DNA of 64,000 nt from Hyphomicrobiales bacterium (GTDB lineage Bacteria; Pseudomonadota; Alphaproteobacteria; Rhizobiales; Rhizobiaceae), in the NCBI GenBank assembly GCA_900469965.1, contig UBZP01000025.1:195073-259072 (forward strand). Reading direction: 5' to 3'. Below the pieces are notes generated by a model. That model had not been told where the DNA came from. It searched no databases and worked only from the letters and a program-made list of their open reading frames with translations. Both the position numbers and the translations under genes were made by a program. Positions 9,700-19,160 of the stretch are shown here, in pieces (the stretch's first letter is position 1; every line of letters begins with the position of its first letter).

Positions 9700-11907
9700 A
9701 TGACCTACAAGAACTTCACCATCGAGACCGATGCCGACGGCATTGCGCTCGTGACCTGGGACATGCCCGGCAAGTCGATGAACGTGCTGACCGTCGAGGT
9801 GATGGACGAGCTCGAGGCGATCATCGACGCGACCGTCGCCGATGCCACCGTCAAGGGCGTGGTCTTCACCTCCGGCAAGTCGACCTTCTCCGGCGGCGCC
9901 GACCTTTCGATGATCAAGGCGATGTTCGGCTTCCAGGCCGAGGAGAAGGCGAAGGACCCGGCGCAGGCCGTCGAGAAGCTGTTCGCGCTGACCGGACGGA
10001 TGGGCGGCCTGTACCGCAAGCTCGAGACCTGCGGCAAGCCCTGGGTGTCGGCGATCAACGGCACCTGCATGGGCGGCGCCTTCGAGCTGTCGCTCGCCTG
10101 CCACGGCCGCGTCGCCTCGAATGCAAAGTCGGTCAAGATCGCGCTGCCAGAAGTGAAGGTCGGTATCTTCCCCGGCGCCGGCGGCACCCAGCGCGTGCCG
10201 CGGCTGGCGAACACGCAGGATGCCCTGCAGATGATGACGACCGGATCGTCGCTGACCGGCGCGCGCGCCAAGGCGATGAACCTCGTGAACCAGGTCGTTG
10301 CCCCCGAGGAGCTGATCCCGGCGGCGAAACAGATGATCAAGGACGGGCTGAAGCCGGTCGCGCCCTGGGACGAGAAGGGTTTCAAGGTTCCGGGCGGCGG
10401 CATCTGGACGCCGGCTTCGGCGCAGCTGTGGCCGGCAGCGCCCGCGATCCTGCGCCGCGAGACCGCCGGCAACTATCCGGCAGCGCTGGCGATCCTCAAA
10501 TGCGTCTATGAGGGCCTGCAGGTGCCGTTCGACACGGGCCTGAAGATCGAGCAGCGCTACTTCACCCATATCCTGCAGACCACCGAGGCCTTCTCGATGA
10601 TCCGCTCGCTGTTCATCTCGATGCAGGAGCTGGGCAAGGGGGCGCGGCGCCCGGCGGGCGTGCCGAAGACCGCGTTCAGGAAGGTCGGCATCGTCGGCGC
10701 CGGCTTCATGGGCGCTTCGATCGGCTACGTGACGGCGGCAGCCGGCATCCCCGTCGTCCTCATCGACCGCGACCAGGAGGCGGCAGACAAGGGCAAGGCG
10801 GTCTGCGAGGGCCTCGTCTCCGGCAGCGTCTCGAAGGGTCGCATCGGCAAGGAAGACGGCGAGAAGCTGCTGGCGCTGATCACGCCCACGACCGACTATG
10901 CGGCGCTGTCCGACGCGGACCTCGTCATCGAGGCCGTCTTCGAAGACCGCGAGGTGAAGAAGGCGGTTGCCGAGAAGATCGAGGCGGTGCTGGCGGACGG
11001 CGCGATCTTCGCCTCCAACACCTCGACCCTGCCGATCACCGGGCTTGCCCGGAACACGAAACGTCCGGACCAGTTCATCGGCATCCACTTCTTCTCGCCG
11101 GTCGAGAAGATGATGCTGACCGAGGTGATCCTCGGCAAGGAGACCGGCGAGAAGGCGCTGGCCGTCGCGCTGGACTACGTCGCGGCGATCAGGAAGACGC
11201 CGATCGTCGTCAACGACACGCGCGGCTTCTACGTCAACCGCTGCGTCTTCCGCTATATCGGCGAGGCCTACGACATGCTGATCGAGGGCGTGCCGGCGGC
11301 GATGATCGAGAATGCGGCGAAGATGGCCGGCATGCCGGTCGGACCGCTGTCACTGAACGACGAAGTCGCCGTCGACCTGTCCTACAAGATCTTCAAGGCG
11401 GCCCTTGCCGATCTCGGCCCGCAGGCGGTCGATCCGCGTCATATGGCGCTGGTGACCAAGATGGTCGAGGACGGGCGCCTGGGCCGCAAGGCCGGCAAGG
11501 GGTTCTATGACTATCCGCCGAAGCCGCAGAAGAAGAAGCTGTGGCCCGGCCTGAAGAACCTCTACCCGCAGCAGAGGCCAGACGAGATCGACGTCGGCGT
11601 GCTGAAGGAACGGCTCCTGGTGACGATCGCGCTGGAGGCGGCGCGCTCGGTCGAGGAAGGTATCGTCACCGATCCGCGCGAGGCCGACGTCGGCTCGATC
11701 CTCGGCTTCGGCTTTGCCCCGTACACCGGCGGCACCCTCTCCTACATCGACGGCATGGGGGTCTCGACCTTCGTGGCGCTGTGCGAGAAGCTCGCTGCGA
11801 AATACGGCGACCACTTCAAGCCGACGCCACTGCTGCTCGACATGGCCGCCAAGGGCGAGACCTTCTACGGCCGCTTCGATCCCTATGCGAAGAGCGAGGC
11901 GGCCTGA
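9700..11907 (+). CDS. Bifunctional enoyl-CoA hydratase / 3-hydroxyacyl-CoA dehydrogenase (FadB/FadJ-like)
   Basis: A 735-residue multifunctional protein. Residues 1-190 form the crotonase domain with both catalytic glutamates in context (MGGAFELSLACHG and ALPEVKVGIFPGAGGTQRVPR). From about 327 the NAD-binding dehydrogenase domain begins (VGIVGAGFMGASIGYVTAA), with the catalytic His in FIGIHFFSPVEKMM, followed by the two C-terminal dehydrogenase helical domains. It hydrates trans-2-enoyl-CoA and oxidises L-3-hydroxyacyl-CoA with NAD. The ATG at 9700 has GGGAAGAGGA upstream. Last gene of the operon begun at 6215. Confidence 0.92.
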   Translation: MTYKNFTIETDADGIALVTWDMPGKSMNVLTVEVMDELEAIIDATVADATVKGVVFTSGKSTFSGGADLSMIKAMFGFQAEEKAKDPAQAVEKLFALTGRMGGLYRKLETCGKPWVSAINGTCMGGAFELSLACHGRVASNAKSVKIALPEVKVGIFPGAGGTQRVPRLANTQDALQMMTTGSSLTGARAKAMNLVNQVVAPEELIPAAKQMIKDGLKPVAPWDEKGFKVPGGGIWTPASAQLWPAAPAILRRETAGNYPAALAILKCVYEGLQVPFDTGLKIEQRYFTHILQTTEAFSMIRSLFISMQELGKGARRPAGVPKTAFRKVGIVGAGFMGASIGYVTAAAGIPVVLIDRDQEAADKGKAVCEGLVSGSVSKGRIGKEDGEKLLALITPTTDYAALSDADLVIEAVFEDREVKKAVAEKIEAVLADGAIFASNTSTLPITGLARNTKRPDQFIGIHFFSPVEKMMLTEVILGKETGEKALAVALDYVAAIRKTPIVVNDTRGFYVNRCVFRYIGEAYDMLIEGVPAAMIENAAKMAGMPVGPLSLNDEVAVDLSYKIFKAALADLGPQAVDPRHMALVTKMVEDGRLGRKAGKGFYDYPPKPQKKKLWPGLKNLYPQQRPDEIDVGVLKERLLVTIALEAARSVEEGIVTDPREADVGSILGFGFAPYTGGTLSYIDGMGVSTFVALCEKLAAKYGDHFKPTPLLLDMAAKGETFYGRFDPYAKSEAA

Positions 11908-11935
11908 GGCCGCCTGCGCGCATTCTCCCCGCCGT

Positions 11936-13012
11936 TCACAGCTTCGCCTCGAGGATGAGGTTGAAGGGCGTCTGCAGGGCGCGCCGGAAGCGGGTGAAGC
12001 CGGCCTTGCGGAAGACGTCCGCCAGCCGCGCCTGCCCCGCCTGTGCGCCGAGTACCATGTGCCCGCCATCGGAGATCGCGTGGGCGCAGCAGATCGTCGT
12101 CGAGGCGGCATAGTACATCCGTGCCACCGGCGAGACGTTGTCCTCGACGCGGTCGTTGGCGAAGGGCTCCACCAGCATCACGGTGCCGTCCGGCGAAAGC
12201 GCCTCGGCCGCGTGCCGCGCAGCAGCCACCGGGTCGCCCATGTCGTGCAGGCAGTCGAAGAAGCAGATGAGGTCGTAGCCGGTGCCCGGGTAGTCGTCGG
12301 CCCGGGCGGTCGCAAAGCTCGTCCGCTCCGCCACGCCGGCCCCGGCTGCCACCTGTGCGGCCTCGGCCACGGACTGGTCGTGCGTATCGAAGCCGCGAAA
12401 GCGCGCCTTCGGAAAGGCCTTGGCCATCAGCACCGTCGAATGCCCGTGACCGCAGCCGACATCGGCAACCAGGCCGCCGGCGTTCAGCTTTTCGACGACG
12501 CCCTCCAGCGCCGGCAGCCATTCGGGCACGAGGCTTGCCGCGTAGGCATTGCGGTAGAAGGCGGCGACGCCGCAGAAGAGCCGCCCGTCGTGGTCTCCCC
12601 AGGGGATGCCGCTGCCGGTGCGGAAGGCCTGAAGTGCCTTGTCCTCGTCCGCCCACATCGAGGCCGGCACGGCCCAGGCGTTGGGAATGAAGACGGGGCT
12701 GTCCTCATTGGCGAGCACGAGGGCCTGCTCGGGCGTCAGCTCGTACGTATTGCTGCTCGCGTGATGGTCGACATAGCCGCCGGCAACCTGCGAGCCGAGC
12801 CACTCGCGCACATAGCGCTCGGCGCAGCCGGCACGGCTGGCGAGCTCCCACGAGGTGAGCGGCCCTGCCCCGGCCATGGCCCTGTAGAGGCCCAGCCGGT
12901 TGCCGAGGCTGACCATGACGCCGCCGTAGCCGGCGGACAGGTCTCCTATCGCGCGCGACAGCAGGGCATCGAGCCTGGCGCTGTCGATCGTCGTGTTGCG
13001 GACATGTTCCAC
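11936..13012 (-). CDS. SAM-dependent methyltransferase with N-terminal winged-helix domain
   Basis: 358 residues. An N-terminal winged-helix-like module (about 25-90, LTSWELASRAGCAERYVREWL) is followed by a class I methyltransferase fold with the SAM loop VADVGCGHGHSTVLMAK near residue 185 and motif DLICFFDCLHDMGDP. The layout is like the Rv2258c-type family, whose substrates are largely unknown. The GTG at 13010-13012 has AAGAAGGAG nine bases upstream. It is divergent from a GlxA-type regulator 208 bases away, a likely regulator-target pair. Confidence 0.8.
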   Translation of the reverse strand: MEHVRNTTIDSARLDALLSRAIGDLSAGYGGVMVSLGNRLGLYRAMAGAGPLTSWELASRAGCAERYVREWLGSQVAGGYVDHHASSNTYELTPEQALVLANEDSPVFIPNAWAVPASMWADEDKALQAFRTGSGIPWGDHDGRLFCGVAAFYRNAYAASLVPEWLPALEGVVEKLNAGGLVADVGCGHGHSTVLMAKAFPKARFRGFDTHDQSVAEAAQVAAGAGVAERTSFATARADDYPGTGYDLICFFDCLHDMGDPVAAARHAAEALSPDGTVMLVEPFANDRVEDNVSPVARMYYAASTTICCAHAISDGGHMVLGAQAGQARLADVFRKAGFTRFRRALQTPFNLILEAKL

Positions 13013-13220
13013 GATTCGGTCTCCTTCTTCCTTTCGACAAATCCGTTTGAACGGTCTTGCGGATCATCCCAGCAGAAGGCTGCCTGCGTGAGAGCGGGAT
13101 TGCCCAAAACAGGTCCATTCGTGCCACCAGGCGGCGTTTCGAGCCGGTTCGTCAGCCCATCGTCACGGCCGGTGCCGCCGTGCTAGGGTGGCCCTCGGCT
13201 TCACCAGGACGAGGTCTGCA

Positions 13221-14270
13221 ATGCCGAGTGCAATGGATGCGAGGGCGCCGCAGCCGCTCCATGTCAGCCTCGTGGCCCTTCCCGAGGCGGTCGTCTCGAC
13301 GCTGAGCGGCATCTTCGACGTGATGAACGCCTTCGCCATGGCGCCGGTCCGCGAGCGCACGGCGGTGCCCGCCCCTCCGTTCCGGGTCGAGATCGTCGGC
13401 AGCAGGACAGGTCCGCTCGAACTGGCCAGCCGCCTGCCCATCACCGTGCAACGTAGCATCGACACGCTCGCGGCAACGGACATCATCATCGTCCCGTCGC
13501 TGCTCCTGGGACCGGGCGGCTGGCAGAAGGGGCGCTATCCGGACCTCGTCGAATGGCTGCGCAGCATGCACCAGCGCGGCGCGCTCCTGTGTTCCGCCTG
13601 CTCCGGCCTCTTCCTGCTCGCGGAGACGGGCCTCTTCGACGGTGTCGATGCGACGGTGCACTTCGGCTATGCGGATGCGTTTTCGGCGACGTTTCCGCAG
13701 GTGCCGATCCAGCCGGAGCGCGTTCTCGTCGTCTGCGGCAGGCATGAGGAACTGATCAGTTCCGGCGCGTCGATGACATGGCACGATCTCGTCCTGTACC
13801 TCATCGGCCGTTTTGTTGGAGCGACGGCGGCGCAGGGCGTCGCGCGCTTCTTTGCGCTGCAATGGCATCAGGACGGGTTGGCGCCCTACATGATCTTCGA
13901 AGGGCGCAGCGACCATGGCGACGTCGCCATCCAGGCGGCCCAGGCGTGGCTCGCCGCGCATTTCTCGGTGGCCAACCCGCTCGCGGAGGCGATCGGCAAG
14001 GCCGGACTGACGGAGAGAACCTTCAAGCGCCGCTTCACCCGCTCGACCGGGCTGAGCCCGATCGCCTATGTCCAGCGGCTCCGGGTCGAGGATGCCAAGC
14101 GGCGGCTGGAGCGTACGGAGGCGCCGGTCGACGAGATCAGCTGGCAGGTCGGCTACGAGGATCCCGCCTTCTTCCGCCGCCTGTTCCGGCGGCTGACCGG
14201 TCTTTCGCCGGGGGCCTACCGGCGGCGCTTCCGGATCCCCGACTATGCCCGGCCGCGCACGGCCGGCTGA
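13221..14270 (+). CDS. GlxA-type AraC family transcriptional regulator (DJ-1/PfpI-like sensor)
   Basis: 349 residues. The N-terminal 180 form a DJ-1/PfpI-like (amidase-like) domain with the conserved Cys context GALLCSACSGLFLLAETGL. The C-terminal 100 are an AraC HTH pair (LTERTFKRRFTRSTGLSPIAYVQRLRVEDAKRRLE and VGYEDPAFFRRLFRRLTGLSPGAYRRRF). The ATG at 13221 follows AGGACGAGG. It is transcribed divergently from the methyltransferase gene, its probable target; the ligand is unknown. Confidence 0.85.
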   Translation: MPSAMDARAPQPLHVSLVALPEAVVSTLSGIFDVMNAFAMAPVRERTAVPAPPFRVEIVGSRTGPLELASRLPITVQRSIDTLAATDIIIVPSLLLGPGGWQKGRYPDLVEWLRSMHQRGALLCSACSGLFLLAETGLFDGVDATVHFGYADAFSATFPQVPIQPERVLVVCGRHEELISSGASMTWHDLVLYLIGRFVGATAAQGVARFFALQWHQDGLAPYMIFEGRSDHGDVAIQAAQAWLAAHFSVANPLAEAIGKAGLTERTFKRRFTRSTGLSPIAYVQRLRVEDAKRRLERTEAPVDEISWQVGYEDPAFFRRLFRRLTGLSPGAYRRRFRIPDYARPRTAG

Positions 14271-14315
14271 GGACGAGGCGTTCGGCGTGGGGCACCGGCC
14301 GTCGCCGGCCGGGTT

Positions 14316-14813
14316 TCAGCGCGCCTTCACCGCCGTCCCCTGCTCCTCGTGCGCCTTCCACAGCAGCCAGGCGAGCAGCGGGATCTTGATGACCGTGAGC
14401 AGCAGAAGCAGGCCGAAATTGTCCGGCGCGTAGTCGGCATTGACGACGGCCTGGCGAACATGGCCGATCGCCACACCGATGTTGAACAGCACGACATAGA
14501 GGACGACGGCGGCCTTGAACGACAGGCTTCGCCAGAACGACAGGACGGCGACGACGCCGATGGAGAGATCGGCCACACCGATCTCGAACTGGAACGGGCT
14601 CACCTGCCAGCCGATCTGGGCTGCGGCCACCTGCGGCAGGAAGACGTGGAAGAAGCCGCCCCAGATCATCTCTGCCCCGACGGACAGCAGCAGCAGCCAG
14701 GAGAGGAAGCGGTCAGCAGGGGTTCCGTTCCGCCGGAACCAGGCGATCGCCAGCGCTGCCAAGAACAGGACCGTCGGCATGTTGGTCAGGACCAGCCGTA
14801 TCGCATCTGCCAT
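14316..14813 (-). CDS. DUF6790-like four-helix membrane protein
   Basis: 165 residues with four to five hydrophobic helices and the family-like motif GGFFHVFLPQVAAAQIGWQVSPFQFEIGVADLSIG. An AGAGGTGG sits before the ATG. I associate this pattern with DUF6790, whose function is not known. It stands alone between the GlxA regulator (convergent) and a small lipoprotein gene. Confidence 0.7.
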   Translation of the reverse strand: MADAIRLVLTNMPTVLFLAALAIAWFRRNGTPADRFLSWLLLLSVGAEMIWGGFFHVFLPQVAAAQIGWQVSPFQFEIGVADLSIGVVAVLSFWRSLSFKAAVVLYVVLFNIGVAIGHVRQAVVNADYAPDNFGLLLLLTVIKIPLLAWLLWKAHEEQGTAVKAR

Positions 14814-15048
14814 GGCACCACCTCTGGATGTTTCGACGGGCGTTTCCCGGCAAGGTGACAGAGCGGAGGGGCGTTGCCAAGCCGGTTCGACCGGCGACGT
14901 TCATCCCGCCCCCGCGCCCGGGGGCTAGCTTGCGGGTGGTCGGCAAGGGAACGTCAGGGCGCCGAACGAAAGGCGCCGCAGAGCGCTGCGGGCTGCTCCG
15001 GCGGGGGCGGCCGCCGTGCATGGCGCCCGGCAGCCGTTCGGAAAAAGA

Positions 15049-15183
15049 TCAGTTGATCGGGATGCGAACGCCGCCGCCGGTATCGGCGGGAAGGGCATAG
15101 GTGGTGTTGTTGGCGGCACTCGTCGCGCAGCCCGCCAGCGTCGCAAGCACGATGGCGGCGGCGAGGATGGATTTGAACGGCAT
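15049..15183 (-). CDS. 44-residue lipoprotein
   Basis: A very short frame with a complete lipoprotein signal: MPFKSILAAAIVLATLAG followed by the acylated Cys of CATSAANNTT, then a 25-residue mature tail ending VRIPIN. GGAG lies seven bases before the ATG. The mature peptide is too small for an enzyme. It is probably an outer-membrane-anchored peptide like the small entericidin-type or rhizobial lipoproteins, but I cannot name a family. Confidence 0.68.
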   Translation of the reverse strand: MPFKSILAAAIVLATLAGCATSAANNTTYALPADTGGGVRIPIN

Positions 15184-15357
15184 CAATTTCTCCGAATGAA
15201 GATCAACAATCAGGCGGTGCGGATCTTTCAGAACCGCGCCACAGGCGACAATCCGCCGTGGGGCAGATGAGGCCAGTTCGTCGCATAAGGCAAGTGCCGG
15301 AGGCGCACGAAATTCCCCTGTCCGGAATTCTCATGCGCCGCCCGGCCCGATCAGCCG

Positions 15358-16413
15358 TCAGGCCGCCTCGACGCCCTGGATGGCGGAAACCTGCCAGTTG
15401 CCGCGCGGCTTGCGCTGGAAGGTCCAGACCTCCACGGCCTCGCTCGGATGGTCCGGGTCGCCGCTGACGATGCGGCCGGTGGCGCGGTCGCGCATCACGT
15501 CGACGCTCTCGTAGCGCATCGCGACGGTCGCGAATTCGGTGCCGTCGTCCTCGCGCCATGCCTCGGCAACGTCGCCCTGGACCAGATGCACGTCGCGGAC
15601 CTCGTTGCGGACGCCGCTGGTGGCATTCTCGCTCAGTTCCTCGGCGAGCCAGGACATGGCCTCGGGCGTGGTCAGGCTGCGAAGGGCCGCGTAGTCTTCC
15701 GCACCGTAGGCCGCCTGGACCTCCTTGAGCATCGTCTCGAACTGGTCGAGATCCTGCTGCCCGACGCCGATCTCGTCGGCCGATTGGCCGCCGGCGCTGC
15801 CGGGCCGGACGCCGGACTGGCTGCCCGATCCCGCACCGAGGCCGCCGCCGATGGCAGCCCCGAGGCCGCTGCCGGCGCCGCCGCCGATGCTGGGAATCTT
15901 GAAGGACGGCGTGCCGGCGCCAGACTGGCGATAGGCCGCGTTTCCGGCTGCGCCGCCATAGGCGGGCTGCTGGGAGCGACGGAAGAAGCGCATCGCCAGC
16001 GTGATGGCGCCGAAGATCAGGGCCGCCTGGAACAGCAGGCCGAGGAAGCCCATTGCGCCACCGATGCCGTTGCCCATCAGCATGCCGATCAGGCCGCCCA
16101 TGGCCAGGCCGCCAAGCAGCGCGCCGCCGAAGCCGCCGAACAGGCCGCCGGGGCGCTGGCCGAACGGCCGGTTGGCCTGCTGGCCGGCCTGCGGTTGCGT
16201 CGACGGCTGCCCGGCCGGGCGCTGCGTCATCGTCCTGTCGATCGGTGCCGACTGCGTGGGCGCGGTGCGCGTGACCGGTGGCGGCGTGAAGGTGCGGGTG
16301 CCGCGGCTGCCGAACCCGCCGCCGGCCCGTCGGGCCTCGGCGACATCGACCGCGGTCACCATGACCATGAGGGCGACGCCCAGCATTGCGAAAATTCGTC
16401 CAAAACGCTGCAT
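15358..16413 (-). CDS. Tim44-like domain membrane protein
   Basis: 351 residues. It has a signal or anchor at 1-27 (IFAMLGVALMVMVTAVDVAEA), a Gly/Gln/Pro-rich linker, two hydrophobic segments around 105-155 (GGLIGMLMGNGIGGAMGFLGLLFQAALIFGAITLAMRFF), a second Gly/Ser-rich linker, and a C-terminal Tim44-like alpha/beta domain (about 225-350, LDQFETMLKEVQAAYGAEDYAALRSLTTPEA). Bacterial Tim44-like proteins sit in the inner membrane; their role is unclear. ATG at 16411-16413 has GGGAAG upstream. Confidence 0.85.
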   Translation of the reverse strand: MQRFGRIFAMLGVALMVMVTAVDVAEARRAGGGFGSRGTRTFTPPPVTRTAPTQSAPIDRTMTQRPAGQPSTQPQAGQQANRPFGQRPGGLFGGFGGALLGGLAMGGLIGMLMGNGIGGAMGFLGLLFQAALIFGAITLAMRFFRRSQQPAYGGAAGNAAYRQSGAGTPSFKIPSIGGGAGSGLGAAIGGGLGAGSGSQSGVRPGSAGGQSADEIGVGQQDLDQFETMLKEVQAAYGAEDYAALRSLTTPEAMSWLAEELSENATSGVRNEVRDVHLVQGDVAEAWREDDGTEFATVAMRYESVDVMRDRATGRIVSGDPDHPSEAVEVWTFQRKPRGNWQVSAIQGVEAA

Positions 16414-16526
16414 CTCAATTCTTCCCGTCGTCTCTTCCCGCGCCAGAAGGGCGCACACGGCGTCCATATAGCGCTCCGAAAGGCCGAGTTTAAGGTCAGG
16501 TCACATATTTGTGGCCGTAAATGCCG

Positions 16527-17228
16527 CTAGGCCACGCTGCGCGGCGCGCCGGCAAACTTGCTGAAGCCGAGCCATTGCTGCATGGCGTTGGCGATCTCCG
16601 GGTCGCCGTCGAAGGCGAGATTTCCCGCATCGACCTCCCGGCGGATCATCGACAGTCCCATCCAGATCGCCGTCATGCTGCGAAGCGACGTTGTGACCAG
16701 CAGATCGATTTCGAAGCCGGGATCGAATCCGCACAGGTCGACCGTGCCGCAATCGACGACCAACCACCAGTTCTGCCGGTTCTCCGGCAGCTCGGGATAG
16801 AGAAACTGGATGGTGCAGCGGCGCGAGGGCAGCGGCTGCGGGTTCAGGTTGCGGCGCATGTCCCACATGAGCAGCGAGGGGTCGAGGTTCTTCAGGGAGA
16901 GCTGCGATTCCACCCAGCGCTGGCCCCAGAAGCCGAGCCCCATGACGATCGGCTCCAGATCCCTGCCGGCGGGCGAGAGGCGGTACTCGGTCACCCCCCG
17001 CTCGCCCGGCCGGGCGACGATCACGCCGGCCCGCTCGAGCTCCTTCAGCCGCTTCGACAACAGCGCCGGCGACATGCGCGGCACGCCCCGGCGCAGGTCG
17101 TTGAAACGGGTCGTCCCGCAGAGAAGCTCGCGCAGGATCAGCACCGTCCAGCGGGTGCAGAGGATTTCGGCGGCCATCGATACGGGGCAGAACTGGCCGT
17201 AACTTCCATGCTGGTCCATGATCGTCAT
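16527..17228 (-). CDS. HxlR family regulator fused to an SCP2-like ligand domain
   Basis: 233 residues. The N-terminal 105 are an HxlR winged helix (CPVSMAAEILCTRWTVLILRELLCGTTRFNDLRRGVPRMSPALLSKRLKELE). The remaining 110 look like an SCP2 (sterol carrier) fold (NWWLVVDCGTVDLCGFDPGFEIDLLVTTSLRSMTAIWMG, then LAFDGDPEIANAMQQWLG). SCP2-like folds bind lipids and acyl-CoAs, so the tail plausibly senses a hydrophobic ligand. It is divergent from an acyl-CoA dehydrogenase gene with starts about 125 bases apart. I took the ATG at 17226-17228, with GGAAGA upstream. Confidence 0.82.
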   Translation of the reverse strand: MTIMDQHGSYGQFCPVSMAAEILCTRWTVLILRELLCGTTRFNDLRRGVPRMSPALLSKRLKELERAGVIVARPGERGVTEYRLSPAGRDLEPIVMGLGFWGQRWVESQLSLKNLDPSLLMWDMRRNLNPQPLPSRRCTIQFLYPELPENRQNWWLVVDCGTVDLCGFDPGFEIDLLVTTSLRSMTAIWMGLSMIRREVDAGNLAFDGDPEIANAMQQWLGFSKFAGAPRSVA

Positions 17229-17353
17229 CCGGCAACGTCTTCCGGCATCATAGTGTAAACTGGGCGCAGCAGCCACGGGGGTAGTACAGTTCCTGAACTG
17301 GACGGGATTGCGCTTTGGTAGGACCCTGTCGCCATTCTTTCGAGGAGGACGCC

Positions 17354-18520
17354 ATGAACACGGCCATGAACGTACCGTCGAACGCTGGCAACGATCGGCC
17401 CGCTTTCGATCCGGTGGAAATTGCCCGGACGATTTCGCCCGTCCTGGCGGAGCGCGCCGCACGCTTCGACGAGGCGGACAGCTTCGTTGCGGAGAATTAC
17501 GAACTTCTGAAGCAGTCGGGCCTGGTGGAGGCCGGCGTGCCGGGGGCGCTCGGCGGCGGAGACGCGGACGTGCGCACGCTCGCCGAGATGCTGCGGACCA
17601 TGGCGCACGCATGCTCGTCCACCGCACTCGCCTTTTCGATGCACACCCACCAGGTGGCGATCCCGGCCTGGCGCTGGCGCCACCAGCAGGTCGCCGCCGT
17701 GGAGCCCTTGCTGAAGCGCGTGGCGGCGGAGCGCCTGATCCTGCTTTCCAGCGGCGGCTCGGACTGGATCGGCGGCTCCGGCAAGGCGATGAAGGTGGAG
17801 GGCGGGTACCGGATCAAGGCCCGCAAGACCTTCACGTCGGGAGCCGTCGCCGGCGATCTGCTGATGACCGGCGCCATCCTGGAGACCGGCGAAGGCCCGG
17901 ACGCGGTGATCCATTTCGCCGCGCCGATGAAGGCGCCGGAGGTCAGCGTCGTCGAGACCTGGCGCGCGCTCGGCATGCGCGGCACCGGATCCAACGACGT
18001 CGTCATCGACGATCTGTTCGTGCCGGATGCCGGCGTCGCCTTCAGCCGCCGCGCCGGGGAATGGCATCCGGTGTTCCAGATCATCGCCACCACGGCCTTC
18101 CCGCTGATCTACGCCGTCTATCTCGGCGTTGCCGAGAGCGCACGCGACATCGCGCTCGACCTGGCGCGCCGGAAGCGTCCGGGACCCGGCCTGCTCGACA
18201 TCGCCGGGCGGATGGAGACATCGCTGCGGGCCGCCCAGCTCGCGCACCGGTGGATGATCGAGATCGTCGAGCGCAACGCGCCGTCGGCGGAGACCGTCAA
18301 CGAGGTGATGATCGGCCGCGCGCTCGTCGCCCGGCATGCGATCGAGACCGTGGAACTGGCGATGGAACTCTCCGGCGGCGCCGGCTTCTACCGCGCGGCC
18401 GGTCTCGAGCGGCGCTTCCGTGACATTCAGGGGGCACGGTTCCATCCGTTGCAGCCCGGTCCGCAGGCGCAATATGCCGGCGCGATGGCCCTGGGACTGC
18501 CCGTCGCGACGATCTTCTGA
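17354..18520 (+). CDS. Acyl-CoA dehydrogenase family flavoprotein
   Basis: 388 residues, standard acyl-CoA dehydrogenase length and fold: N-terminal helices, a middle segment YRIKARKTFTSGAVAGDLLMTGA (about 155-177), ETWRALGMRGTGSNDVVIDDLFVP (about 200-225), and C-terminal helices ending in ELSGGAGFYRAAGLERRFRDIQGARFHPLQPG. The last stretch resembles the class containing flavin-dependent monooxygenases and DszC/SfnC-like enzymes as much as true dehydrogenases, so the reaction is not certain. GAGGAGGACGCC precedes the ATG. It is divergent from the HxlR-SCP2 regulator, its likely controller. Confidence 0.82.
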   Translation: MNTAMNVPSNAGNDRPAFDPVEIARTISPVLAERAARFDEADSFVAENYELLKQSGLVEAGVPGALGGGDADVRTLAEMLRTMAHACSSTALAFSMHTHQVAIPAWRWRHQQVAAVEPLLKRVAAERLILLSSGGSDWIGGSGKAMKVEGGYRIKARKTFTSGAVAGDLLMTGAILETGEGPDAVIHFAAPMKAPEVSVVETWRALGMRGTGSNDVVIDDLFVPDAGVAFSRRAGEWHPVFQIIATTAFPLIYAVYLGVAESARDIALDLARRKRPGPGLLDIAGRMETSLRAAQLAHRWMIEIVERNAPSAETVNEVMIGRALVARHAIETVELAMELSGGAGFYRAAGLERRFRDIQGARFHPLQPGPQAQYAGAMALGLPVATIF

Positions 18521-18897
18521 AACGACACGGCCTCTTCCGGCAATCGGGAGGGGCCGTCAAGCGGGGTGAATGGCACCGCGCCGGCACGATTGCGCCCGGG
18601 TCGAAGCGCCCAAGGGGGTAGGCCGGCTCAGCCTCCTGTGGGAGTTGCCATCGCCCATGGCCGACTGTAGGATGCCGGTTCCACCCCGCTTCCGGCGTGG
18701 ATTCAGACTGGGAAGCGACGCCCACGCGCTCGCTCTATGTATTTCGGTGTTCTCACCGTCAGCTCTCGCTGCCAGCATACGATCACATCAAGCCGTTGCT
18801 GAAGGGAAATACGGGGTCCACACAATCTCATTCTTTTTCATGCGCGGCACGGCCATGGCTCCACGTGAGAAACGTAGAAGTACACTTGGAGGTTAAA
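18521..18897. other. Intergenic region with a post-acyl-CoA-dehydrogenase hairpin
   Basis: About 375 bases without a gene. ACGGCC (18527-18532) and GGCCGT (18552-18557) close an imperfect hairpin just after the acyl-CoA dehydrogenase stop. It lacks a T run, so it is only a weak terminator candidate. The remainder should hold the promoter of the glycine-zipper lipoprotein gene, but I see no clear boxes. Confidence 0.4.
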
Positions 18898-19146
18898 ATG
18901 AAGAAGCGTACCGTAACTGTCGTAATTTGTGCCGCGCTCGCCTTGTCAGCCTGCCAGTCGCAACCGGTTTCCCAGAGCGTCATCGACCGCAATGCCGAGT
19001 TCGGCTGCGTGGCCGGAACGGTTGGCGGAGCGATCGTCGGTGGCATGGTGGGCGCAACGATCGGCGCCGGAACCGGCCAGATCGCTGCCATCGGCGGCGG
19101 CATCGGTGTCGGCGGTGTTCTCGGCAATCGCCTGGCATGCAGATAG
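18898..19146 (+). CDS. Small glycine-zipper lipoprotein
   Basis: 82 residues. It has a lipoprotein signal with lipobox LSAC (Cys at about residue 19), then a short polar stretch and a glycine-zipper segment (GTVGGAIVGGMVGATIGAGTG, then IGGGIGVGGVLGNRL) as in the 17-kDa surface-antigen and OsmB-type proteins. Such proteins sit in the outer membrane and are often stress-induced. GGAGG is seven bases ahead of the ATG. It shares the strand and a 14-base gap with the EF-hand gene, so they are probably co-transcribed. Confidence 0.82.
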   Translation: MKKRTVTVVICAALALSACQSQPVSQSVIDRNAEFGCVAGTVGGAIVGGMVGATIGAGTGQIAAIGGGIGVGGVLGNRLACR

Positions 19147-19160
19147 GCGGAAAGGGACAG

